Source: AP-15 sp963700195
GTDB taxonomy: Bacteria > Pseudomonadota > Alphaproteobacteria > ATCC43930 > CGMCC-115725
Direction: 5' to 3'
Length of the DNA stretch: 64,000 nt
NCBI GenBank assembly: GCA_963700195.1
Contig: CAVOWQ010000007.1
Location: 62,001-126,000, forward strand
The notes under the pieces are model-generated. The model did no database searches, was not told the DNA's origin, and was given only the letters and a program-made list of their open reading frames with translations. The stretch's first letter is position 1. Each line of letters begins with the position of its first letter. The translations under genes and the position numbers were made by a program. Of this stretch, positions 37,609 to 45,653 are shown one piece after another.

Positions 37609-37830
37609 ATGCTCAAAATATTGGTTCTGAGCTGCGGGCTCATTGCGTCGGTGCCGCCGGCGATTGCGCAGGAGGCGCAGACGCTCAAAGAGCGCCTCTC
37701 CGACAAAGCCTCCGACGCCCAGCGGGTCGACAATTGCCGTGTGCCACCCGAGCGCCGCGGCGCCCTGCCCCGCCCCGACTGCGCGGAGGAACCGCGCCCT
37801 GCAGCGGCAGAGGCCAAAGCGCCGCGCTGA
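37609..37830 (+). CDS. Small secreted protein, unknown
   Basis: 73 residues beginning 3 bases after alkB. Signal peptide MLKILVLSCGLIASVPPAIA with cleavage before QEAQ. The mature part is about 53 polar residues with two Cys (DNCRVPPERRGALPRPDCAE), so possibly one disulphide. No family recognised. Confidence 0.65.
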   Translation: MLKILVLSCGLIASVPPAIAQEAQTLKERLSDKASDAQRVDNCRVPPERRGALPRPDCAEEPRPAAAEAKAPR

Positions 37831-38129
37831 GTCGCCGCTGTTTTCGCTGTTATTTGCAGCGAAGAAACAGCCAGCGAGCTTGCTTCTGCCACGGAAACTC
37901 CTGCGTTCTGAAGATCGGGACGGCCGTAAAACAGCCACACCTTCGCTGTTATCTGTCCTTTAACAGCGAATAACAGTGAAGTGATGCTCCAAATTAGACT
38001 AGCTATGGTGACGTTGAAGCGCATTAACATCTTCGTCAACTGGCGTCTTGCAAAGCATCGGCAAAGCATAGCCTCTCATAAGATTACGGCAATTTTCCGG
38101 TCCGCCGCCAGCACAAGAGAGCGTCCCCG
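37831..38129. other. 299-base region without intact gene, with short repeats
   Basis: Much lower GC than the surroundings. The words CGCTGTTAT and AACAGCGAA recur in both senses (37842-37865 and 37943-37978), forming a hairpin. This may be an attachment or replication-type scar, but no integrase is present. It ends at the hydrolase fragment. Confidence 0.45.
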
Positions 38130-38233
38130 ATGACGATCACCGATTGCCAGTTCCATGCCTGACGCGGACACGCCGAGTCGGCCCTGGCACAGCGTGCCGA
38201 ACTGGCCCGACGACTTCCCGTCAACTACGAGTA
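38130..38233 (+). pseudogene. N-terminal fragment of an amidohydrolase
   Basis: MTITDCQFHA is the start of a TIM-barrel amidohydrolase (ITDxQxH). One extra T at 38160 makes a TGA. The next frame continues DADTPSRPWHSVPNWPDDF, as expected after the metal-binding start. The gene then ends abruptly at a palindrome. Confidence 0.6.
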
Positions 38234-38234
38234 G

Positions 38235-38264
38235 TAGGGCGGATGAGCGCAGCGTCATCCGCCG
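38235..38264. repeat. REP palindrome
   Basis: GGCGGATGAGCGCAGCGTCA plus TCCGCC (38238-38263), an imperfect palindrome widespread in proteobacterial genomes. It sits exactly between two unrelated gene fragments. Confidence 0.75.
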
Positions 38265-38421
38265 TCTGCCGCACCCGTACAACATGATGGTCATGGCGAG
38301 CGGGCGCGAGCGCACCTCCGCGGAATATGCCGAGCTGCTGCTTGCCAGTGGCTGGCGTTACGACCGGACCCTGCACGCGCCCGGCGCATTGCACAGCATC
38401 GTGGCCGCGACTGCCGCGTAG
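38265..38421 (+). pseudogene. C-terminal fragment of an O-methyltransferase
   Basis: PYNMMVMASGRERTSAEYAE and LLLASGWRYDRTL match the end of SAM-dependent O-methyltransferases (hydroxyneurosporene methyltransferase-like; usual form MLVMTGGRERTEAEF...LLAAAGF). The rest of the gene is missing. A normal stop follows. Confidence 0.6.
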
Positions 38422-38492
38422 GCTGTCGGAACCGCGCCCCTCCCTGTGAACGCGCGGGTACAGCAGAACTCGTCGATCGGCAGAGCGGTTGG

Positions 38493-38550
38493 CTCTTCCC
38501 CTTCCCTCCCCCGCAAGCGGCCGCGAGCGCGGGAAGGTCGGGGAAGGGGG
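38493..38550. repeat. Dispersed GC palindrome
   Basis: CTTCCCCTTCCCTCCCCCGC and its inverted partner ending GGAAGGTCGGGGAAGGGGG. Same family as at 19.0, 31.9, 36.1 and 62.8 kb. It abuts the stop of the SMP-30 gene and could end its transcript. Confidence 0.75.
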
Positions 38551-39603
38551 TTAGGGTTTCAGGGCGCCCTGCGTGCCGACATAGAGCGCGTAGACCGAGG
38601 TGCTGCCGCAGACGAAGAGACGGTTCCTGAGCGGCCCGCCAAAACACAGATTGGCGCAGGTCTCCGGCAGGTGGATCTTGCCGAGCAGATCGCCCGAAGG
38701 GCTGTAGCAGCGCACGCCGTCCTCCTTCGGGTCGGCCCAGCCCATGCTGCACCAGACGTTGCCATCCACATCGCAGCGCATTCCGTCGGTTATGCCGGGC
38801 GCAAAACCCTCGGCGAAGACCTTGCCGTTGGTCAGCTTGCCGGTGTCGATGTCGACGTCGAAAACGCGGATGTGCGACGGTCCGCCATCGGTGAGGCCGC
38901 TGTCGATGACGTACAGCTTCTTCTCGTCGGGTGAGAGGAGAATGCCGTTGGGCTGTGTGAAGTCGTCGACAATCGGCTTGATCTCGCCCGTCTTGCCGTC
39001 GACGCGAAAGACATAGTGCTTATCCTGCTCTTGGTCCTGCTTGAGGCCTTCGTAGTTACCGCCGATGCCGTAGGTCGGATCGGTGAACCAGACCGAGCCG
39101 TTGGAGGCCACCACCACGTCGTTCGGTGAATTGAGCCGCTTGCCGTTGTACTTGTCCGCAATCACGGTAATGGTCCCGTCGAGCTCGGTGCGGGTCACGC
39201 GGCGGGCACGGTGTTCGCAGGTCACCAGGCGCCCCTGCGGATCGTTCGTATTGCCATTGGAGTTGTTCGACGGCTCGCGGAAGACGCTGAGATGGTTGTC
39301 GTCCCACAGTAGGCGCATCATCCGGTTGTTGGGGATGTCGCTGAAGATCAGGTAATTGCCCTCGCGGAAGAAGGCCGGACCCTCGGCCCAGCGCAACCCC
39401 GTGGCAACCCGCTCGACACCGGCAGTGCCGGCAAATGCCGGAAAATGGGTACCGAAGAATTTCTTGTCGGCGCTCTCGATGCGAGCGTCCGGGTAGCGCA
39501 TGTCCGGCAACGGACCCAACGGCAGCGCATCGGCCGACGCTGTCTTCGCTCCCGCCATGGTTGCAGTGGCCGCGGAGGCGGCCAAGAAAGCCCGTCTGTT
39601 CAT
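38551..39603 (-). CDS. SMP-30/gluconolactonase family protein, Tat-exported
   Basis: 350 residues, intact. Twin-arginine start MNRRAFLAASAATATMAGAK. Six-bladed propeller with metal-binding residues expected in LRWAEGPAFF, NSPNDVVVASNGSVWFTDPT, QPNGILLSPDEKKLYVIDSG and GITDGMRCDVDGNVW. It hydrolyses sugar or other lactones in the periplasm. Downstream of a crotonase gene on the same strand. Confidence 0.9.
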   Translation of the reverse strand: MNRRAFLAASAATATMAGAKTASADALPLGPLPDMRYPDARIESADKKFFGTHFPAFAGTAGVERVATGLRWAEGPAFFREGNYLIFSDIPNNRMMRLLWDDNHLSVFREPSNNSNGNTNDPQGRLVTCEHRARRVTRTELDGTITVIADKYNGKRLNSPNDVVVASNGSVWFTDPTYGIGGNYEGLKQDQEQDKHYVFRVDGKTGEIKPIVDDFTQPNGILLSPDEKKLYVIDSGLTDGGPSHIRVFDVDIDTGKLTNGKVFAEGFAPGITDGMRCDVDGNVWCSMGWADPKEDGVRCYSPSGDLLGKIHLPETCANLCFGGPLRNRLFVCGSTSVYALYVGTQGALKP

Positions 39604-39628
39604 GTTTCCCTCCCGTTATTTGGTGATT

Positions 39629-40408
39629 TCAGCTCTTGGAGCCAGGCGCCTCCGGTTTCTCGAACAAAGCCAAACTCTCCATTGCGAGGCCGTAGCCCAA
39701 CAGATCGTGCATCTGGCGACGCAGATACTCGGTGAAGAGCAGCCGCGTGTAACGCAACAGCAAGGTCGGTTTGCGGGTCAGATCCTCGGCCAGTTCCCAG
39801 GCGCGCGCCATCAGCTTGTCGGGCGGCAACACTTCAGCGACGAGGCCGAGCCGCAACGCTTCGGCGGCATCCAACGTCTGGCCGGTCATCAAGAAATAGC
39901 GCCCGCGGTTCATGCCCAGCAATAGCGGGTAGACGATATGCATGCCGTCGCCCGGCACGACGTCGGACATGAAATGCGCCAAGTCCTGGAATTGCGCGGT
40001 ATCGGCAGCTAGCACAATATCGCAGAGCAGCGGGATCTCGGAGTGGCGCCACGCCGGGCCATTGATCGCGCTGATCACCGGCACCTCGATATTCAACAGG
40101 TTCATCAGCAGATGGCGGCCTTCCCAATGGATGCGGTCGATCCGATCGATCGATGGCCGGGACGGAAAGGATGACGTTCCGGGGGTTGCACGCGGCCCGG
40201 AGAATTCGCCGCCAGTGCCGGTCAGGATCACCACCTTGTTCTCGCGGTCGGCGCCGATGTCGTGAAACGCTTCCGGCAATTCGCCATGCGGCAGAAACCC
40301 CCACCGCAGTGAGTGACCTTCGGTGTGCAATGTGACCTGCAGGATGCCGTTGCGGCGCTCCATTCGCGCCGTCTGGTATTTGTTGGCGTATTCCTCTAAC
40401 GAGCTCAT
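39629..40408 (-). CDS. Crotonase-fold hydrolase, 6-oxocamphor hydrolase-like
   Basis: 259 residues. The segment QFQDLAHFMSDVVPGDG followed by MHIVYPLLLGMNRGRYFLMT closely follows 6-oxocamphor hydrolase, where the His of FQDxxHF and the Asp of VPGDG are catalytic. Family members break a carbon-carbon bond in beta-diketones (retro-Claisen). The oxyanion-hole region is altered from typical enoyl-CoA hydratases (TGTGGEFSGPRATPG). Not a standard beta-oxidation hydratase. It lies 19 bases after the moeA stop on the same strand. Confidence 0.8.
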   Translation of the reverse strand: MSSLEEYANKYQTARMERRNGILQVTLHTEGHSLRWGFLPHGELPEAFHDIGADRENKVVILTGTGGEFSGPRATPGTSSFPSRPSIDRIDRIHWEGRHLLMNLLNIEVPVISAINGPAWRHSEIPLLCDIVLAADTAQFQDLAHFMSDVVPGDGMHIVYPLLLGMNRGRYFLMTGQTLDAAEALRLGLVAEVLPPDKLMARAWELAEDLTRKPTLLLRYTRLLFTEYLRRQMHDLLGYGLAMESLALFEKPEAPGSKS

Positions 40409-40427
40409 CGCGGTCCCTCCCTACTGA

Positions 40428-41644
40428 TTAGATCGGCAGTGCGCCGCCCGGGAACGGCACGATCGGCACCGTGGCGCCAGCCGCGATCGCGGGGGCGTGC
40501 GGCGGCCGGACGACCAGGCAGTCCGCCGCCGACAGAAGGCGCATCATCGAGCTGTCCTGCACCTCGAACGGGAACACTTCGAGGGTGCCGTCCGCGGCCC
40601 GGGCAAGCCGCGATCGCAAATAGTCCTGCCGCCGATCGTTCTTCGGCAAGTGCCGTGCCGAGCCGCGCCGTCGGCGCCGCTTCCTCCGGCGACTCGGCGC
40701 CGCTCAGCCGGTCGAGCGCGGGCTGCAGAAAGAGCAGCGCGCAGACCAGGGTCGAGACCGGGTTGCCCGGCAGTCCGACCATCGGCGTTCCGCGGTAGCG
40801 GCCGACCATCAGCGGCTTGCCGGGCCGCATCGCAATCTGCCAGAAATCGAGCTCCAGCCCGTCCGCGCCGAGCACGTCGCGCACCAGATCGTGCTCGCCG
40901 ACCGAAGCGCCGCCGGTCGTCACCAGCAGGTCGACCCCGCGCGTCGCGGCGGCCACCTGCCGCAGCGCGGCCGGATCGTCGGGGGCATTGCCGACCGACA
41001 CCGGAATTCCGCCGCACGCCGCGACAAAGGCCGCGAGCGACAAGCTGTTCGAGCTGACGATCTGGTGCGGCCCGATCGGATCGCCGGGCATGACGATCTC
41101 GTCGCCGGTCGACAGGATGCCGACCCGCGGCCGACGATGCACAAAGAGCCATGGCCGGTTCATTGCCGCGGCGAGGCCGATGTCGCGCGCGGTGAGCCGC
41201 CTTCCGGCCCGCAGCAGCACGTCGCCCTCGCCAAAATCGAGGCCCTCGCGGCGCACATATCGGCCGCGCGCAGCGCCTTCGAGCACCCGCACGCGATCGC
41301 CGTCGCGCTCGGTGTCCTCCTGGATGACGATCGTGTCGGTGCCCGCCGGCATCGGCGCGCCGGTGAAGATGCGGGCGGCTTCGCCGGGGCCGACATGGCC
41401 GCCAAAGCCGGCCCCGGCCGGCACCTCGGCGACGATCCGAAGTTCGGCCGGGACCGTGGCCAAATCCTCGGCGCGCACCGCATAGCCATCCATCGCCGAT
41501 ACTGCGAAAGGCGGCTGCGTCCGGCGGGCAGCCACATCCTCGGCCAGAACGCGGCCGATGCGCATCGGCGATCGACACCTGCTCGAGCGGCAGTTTTTCG
41601 AGCGGCGCGAGCAGACGCGACAGCGCTTCTTCGACGGAGATCAC
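40428..41644 (-). CDS. moeA: Molybdopterin molybdenumtransferase MoeA (two frame breaks)
   Basis: About 404 residues when joined. MoeA inserts molybdenum into adenylylated molybdopterin. GTG start (VISVEEALSRLLAPLEKLPL) overlaps the moaC stop as GTGA. Motifs: AMDGYAVRAEDL, IFTGAPMPAGTDTIV, VGILSTGDEIV, TTGGASVGEHDLV and VGLPGNPVSTLVC. Frames break near 41563 (ADAL/GRVLAEDV) and 40650 (TALA/KNDRRQDYLR). Each is one inserted base. The terminal domain then reads to PIVPFPGGALPI. Confidence 0.93.
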
Positions 41645-42159
41645 GGTTCTGCCTCCCAATTCCCGGACTTGCCGCCCGATTTGCGCAACAGGCGCAGATC
41701 GGTCACGACCATGCCGCGGTCGACGGCCTTGCACATGTCGTAAACGGTCAATGCCGCAACGCTCGCCGCGGTCAGCGCTTCCATCTCGACCCCGGTGCGG
41801 CCGCGCAATCTGCAGGTCGCGGTGATCTCCACCGCCGAGCGCTCGGGCACGCATTCGAGGTCGACCTTGACCGAGGTCAGCGCGAGCGGGTGGCACAGCG
41901 GGATCAATTCCGCGGTGCGCTTCGCCGCCATGATGCCGGCCAATCGGGCGACGGCGAGCACATCGCCCTTGGCGACATCGCCGGAGCGGATGCGTTCGAG
42001 CGTCTCCGGGCGCATCACGACGCGGGCGCCGGCGATCGCCACCCGGTCGGTCTCCTGCTTGTCGGAGACGTCGACCATCCGCGCCCTTCCCTCGGCGTCG
42101 AGATGGGTAAAGCCGGGATCGGCGGAAGACCCAGCAGCCGGCGGGTCGCCGCGCGTCAC
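41641..42159 (-). CDS. moaC: Cyclic pyranopterin monophosphate synthase MoaC
   Basis: About 160-172 residues. MoaC converts 3',8-cyclo-GTP to cyclic pyranopterin monophosphate in molybdenum cofactor synthesis. Motifs: MVDVSDKQETDRVAIA, AAKRTAELIPLCHPLALTS and GVEMEALTAASVAALTVYDM with the catalytic Lys in CKAVDRGM. There is no ATG at the expected start. The same frame runs without a stop from trpC. A GTG at 42159 is the only near start, or the protein is made as a TrpC-MoaC fusion. Confidence 0.88.
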   Translation of the reverse strand: MTRGDPPAAGSSADPGFTHLDAEGRARMVDVSDKQETDRVAIAGARVVMRPETLERIRSGDVAKGDVLAVARLAGIMAAKRTAELIPLCHPLALTSVKVDLECVPERSAVEITATCRLRGRTGVEMEALTAASVAALTVYDMCKAVDRGMVVTDLRLLRKSGGKSGNWEAEP

Positions 42160-42916
42160 GTCAGGTTCGCGCATCAAGGTCTCGCCTACCAGGAAACAGC
42201 GCGCGCCGGCGGCGGCGAGGCGGTCGAGATCCTCGGAGCGGCGGATCCCGCTTTCGGCAACGACGATGCGGTCCGCCGGCACTTCCGGCGCCAGGGTTTC
42301 GGCGATGCGCAGATCGGTTTCGAGCGTCTTCAGGTTGCGGTTGTTGATGCCGATCAGCCGCACCGGCAGGCGCAGGGCGCGGTCGAGCTCGGCACCGTCA
42401 TGGATTTCGGCGAGCACATCGAGACCGAGCTCGGCCGCCGCCGCCGCCAGCTCCCCGGCCTCCGCATCGGACAGCGCCGCCATGATCAGCAGGATGCAGT
42501 CGGCCCCGATACTCCGGCTTTCCAGGACCTGATACGGGTCGAGGATGAAATCCTTGCGCAGCACCGGCAGCCGGACAGCCTCGCGCGCTGCGACGAGGTC
42601 GTCGTCGCTGCCCTGGAAATAGGGTACATCGGTCAGCACCGACAGGCAGCTCGCGCCGCCCGCCGCATAGGCGGCGGCGAGCTTCTGCGGATCGAAATCC
42701 TTCCGGATCAGACCGACGCTGGGCGAGGCTTTCTTGATTTCGGCGATCAGCCCGTAGCGCCCTTCGGCGAGATGGCGCTCGAGCGCCGCCGCAAACGGCC
42801 GCACCGGCGGCGCCTGCGGAAATCCCGGCGAGCAGCGCAGCCTCGGACCGCACAGCTTTCGCGCGCGCGATGTGAGCGCGTTTCTCGGCGCAGATCTCAG
42901 CGAGCACATCCCTCAT
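42127..42916 (-). CDS. trpC: Indole-3-glycerol phosphate synthase TrpC (frame break)
   Basis: About 263 residues. It closes the indole ring in tryptophan synthesis. Start MRDVLAEICAEKRAHIARAK overlaps the trpD stop as ATGA. Near 42838 one extra base shifts the frame before GFPQAPPVRPFAAAL. Catalytic regions: GLIAEIKKASPSVGLIRKDF, PVLRKDFILDPYQV, IGINNRNLKTLETD, VAESGIRRSEDLD and FLVGETLMREPDVT. The tail ATRRLLG expected next is in the +1 frame, another single-base insertion, which leaves the gene in frame with moaC. Confidence 0.93.
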
Positions 42917-43962
42917 CGCGCAATCGCCTCCGCAATTGCGGGTTCATTGGTGCGGACGACCAGCTCGTCCAGCACCCGCCGCGCCGCACCCGAGTCGATC
43001 GACCTGGCGGCAAGCTCGATACCCGCTTCGACCGTCGTCACGCGGCCGGCGACGAGCAGGGCGGCGCCGCTGTTCAACAGCACAATGTCCCGCAACGGTC
43101 CGCCGACGCCGCCCAGCAAGTCCCGCATCAGACCGGCATTGTGCTGCGGCTCGCCGCCTCGAATATCTTCGAGCCGCGCTCTCGGCAGACCGAAATCCTC
43201 GGGAACGACCTCGAACGTTCGCACCTTTCCGTCCTCGAATGCAGCGACCGTCGTCACGCCTGCGGTCGTCAGCTCGTCGAGGCCGTCGCCGTGCACGACC
43301 CAGGCGTGCTCCGCGCCGAGACGCCCGAGCACCTCGGCCATCGGTCGGACCCATTCGGGTGCGAACACGCCGACCAATTGCCGGCGCGCCATTGCCGGGC
43401 TCGACAACGGCCCGAGCAGGTTGAAGATCGTCCGCGTGCCGAGCTCGACCCGGGTCGGCGCGACATGGCGCGTCGCGCTGTGGTGGCGCGGCGCCATCAG
43501 AAAACCGATCCCGATCTCCCACAGACACTGCCGCACGATCGCGAGGTCGGCGTCGATATTGACGCCGAGCGCGGTCAGCACATCCGCCGACCCCGATTTC
43601 GAGGAGAGCGCGCGATTGCCGTGCTTGGCGACCGGCACGCCGCAACCGGCGACCACCAGCGCGGCGGCGGTGGAAATGTTAAAGCTCCCGGAAGAATCCC
43701 CGCCGGTGCCGCAGGTGTCGATCGTGCCGGGCGGCGCATCGATCGCCACGGCCTTGGCGCGCATGATCCGCGCCGCCCCGGTGATCTCGTCGACGGTCTC
43801 GCCGCGCACCCGGAGCGCCATCAGAAAGGCGCCCATCTGCGACGGCGTGGCGTCGCCGCTCATGATGATGTCGAACGCCGCCTCCGCCTCGCTCTCGCTC
43901 AGGCCACGCCCCTGCGCGACATGCGCGAGCAGTGCCTTGAGGTCGGCTGTGTCACCGGTCAT
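42913..43962 (-). CDS. trpD: Anthranilate phosphoribosyltransferase TrpD
   Basis: 349 residues, intact. Transfers phosphoribose from PRPP to anthranilate. Motifs: IDTCGTGGDSSGSFNISTAA (PRPP site), VAKHGNRALSSKSGSADVL and GVGGPLRDIVLLNSGAALLV. First gene of the trpD-trpC-moaC-moeA block, an arrangement typical of alphaproteobacteria. trpE and trpG are not adjacent, since a divergent dehydrogenase gene lies upstream. Confidence 0.97.
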   Translation of the reverse strand: MTGDTADLKALLAHVAQGRGLSESEAEAAFDIIMSGDATPSQMGAFLMALRVRGETVDEITGAARIMRAKAVAIDAPPGTIDTCGTGGDSSGSFNISTAAALVVAGCGVPVAKHGNRALSSKSGSADVLTALGVNIDADLAIVRQCLWEIGIGFLMAPRHHSATRHVAPTRVELGTRTIFNLLGPLSSPAMARRQLVGVFAPEWVRPMAEVLGRLGAEHAWVVHGDGLDELTTAGVTTVAAFEDGKVRTFEVVPEDFGLPRARLEDIRGGEPQHNAGLMRDLLGGVGGPLRDIVLLNSGAALLVAGRVTTVEAGIELAARSIDSGAARRVLDELVVRTNEPAIAEAIAR

Positions 43963-44109
43963 GCAGCGGTCCCGTCACGCTTCTTCGGCCTCTTTCCGTA
44001 ACGCCACTATAGCAGCCGATGAGGGCATCTCGCACGAGCCGAGCGCGTCTTGTCAAACCCCCCGGCGGGCCGTACCTATTCTTAATCACCGAGCCGAGGG
44101 AGGTGCGCG

Positions 44110-45570
44110 ATGGAACTGAAGGATCGGAAGCTGTTCCGCCAGCAATGCTACGTCAATGGCGAGTGGGTCGACGCGTTGAACCGCGGCACGATCCCGGTCA
44201 CCAACCCGGCGACCGGCGAGACCTTGGGCACCGTGCCGCGGATGGGCGCCGAGGAGACCCGCCAGGCGATCGAGGCGGCCGACCGGGCGCTGCCCGGCTG
44301 GCGCGGCAAGACCGCCAAGGAGCGCGCGCAGGTATTGCGCAAATGGTTCGACCTGATGATGGCGAACCAGGAGGATCTCGCCGCCCTGATGACCGCCGAG
44401 CAGGGCAAGCCGCTGGCCGAGTCGAAGGGCGAGATCGCCTATGCCGCCGCCTTCATCGAGTGGTTCGGCGAGGAGGGCAAGCGCGTCTATGGCGACACGA
44501 TCCCGGCGCACGCCTCCGACAAGCGCATCGTCGTGACCAAGGAGCCGATCGGCGTCACCGCGGCGATCACGCCGTGGAACTTCCCGGCGGCGATGATCAC
44601 CCGCAAGGCGGGCCCGGCATTGGCCGCCGGCTGCACGATGGTGTTGAAGCCGGCGACCGCGACGCCGTTCTCGGCCTTGGCCCTGTGCGAATTGGCCGAG
44701 CGCGCCGGCGTGCCGAAGGGCGTCTTTTCCTGCGTCACCGGACCGTCGAACGAGATCGGCGGCGAGCTGACCTCGAACCCGATCGTGCGCAAGCTGACCT
44801 TCACCGGCTCGACCGAGGTCGGCAAGTTGCTGATGGAGCAATGCGCCGGCGACGGTCAAGAAGATCTCGCTGGAATTGGGCGGCAACGCGCCGTTCATCG
44901 TCTTCGACGACGCCGATATCGAGATGGCGGTCAAGGGCGCCATCGCCTCGAAATACCGCAACGCCGGCCAGACCTGCGTCTGCGCCAACCGGATTTTCGT
45001 TCAGGACGGCGTCTACGACGCCTTTACCAAGCGCCTCGCCGAGACCGCCGGGCGCGATGAAGGTCGCCGACGGGTTCGAGCCGGGTGCGGTGATCGGCCC
45101 GCTGATCGACATGAAGGCGGTCGAGAAGGTCGAGGCGCACATCGCCGATGCCGTCAAGAAAGGCGCCAAGGTGGTCCTCGGCGGCAAGCGCGCGGCCCAG
45201 GGCGGCAGCTTCTTCGAGCCGACGGTGTCTGACCGATGTGACGACCGACATGGTCATCACCAAGGAGGAGACCTTCGGCCCGGTCGCGCCGCTCTACCGC
45301 TTCAAGACCGAGGCCGAGGCCATCAAGATGGCCAACGACACCGAATTCGGTCTCGCCGCCTATTTCTACAGCCGCGACATCGGCCGCATCTGGCGCGTCG
45401 CCGAGGCCCTCGAATACGGCATCGTCGGCATCAACGAAGGCATCATCTCGACCGAGATCGCGCCCTTCGGCGGCATGAAGGAAAGCGGCATCGGCCGCGA
45501 AGGCTCAAAATACGGCATCGAGGAATTCCTCGAAGTCAAATACCTCTGCATGGGCGGCATCGACCGCTAA
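44110..45570 (+). CDS. gabD: Succinate-semialdehyde dehydrogenase-type ALDH, full length (three frame breaks)
   Basis: 485 residues when joined, normal for GabD. Oxidises succinate semialdehyde (or a related aldehyde) with NAD(P). AGGGAGG precedes the ATG. Motifs: ITPWNFPAAMITRKAGPALA, LTFTGSTEVGKLL, catalytic Glu in SLELGGNAPFIVF, catalytic Cys in NAGQTCVCANRI, EETFGPVAPLYRF and the C-terminal MKESGIGREGSKYGIEEFLE. Breaks at about 44847, 45050 and 45228 are each a single extra base (GCC-G-GCG, GCCGGG, GTG-T-CTG). Six partial copies of this gene lie downstream. Confidence 0.93.
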
Positions 45571-45653
45571 ACGTCACATTCTCGCCCGTGGCAGTATCAG
45601 CGCGGATAACCACTAAAGGAAATCCGCCGTCGCGTGCGCTCGAGAATATCCAG

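Noticed and set aside
40891..44001. A 1,036-residue open frame on the plus strand
   Set aside because: It is antisense to moeA, moaC, trpC and trpD, which have clear motifs. Arg/Ala/Gly-rich composition is typical of a high-GC shadow frame.
44041..44109. A sigma-70 promoter before gabD (TTGTCA and TACCTA)
   Set aside because: The -10 match is poor with correct spacing, and the better hexamer has a 21-base spacer.
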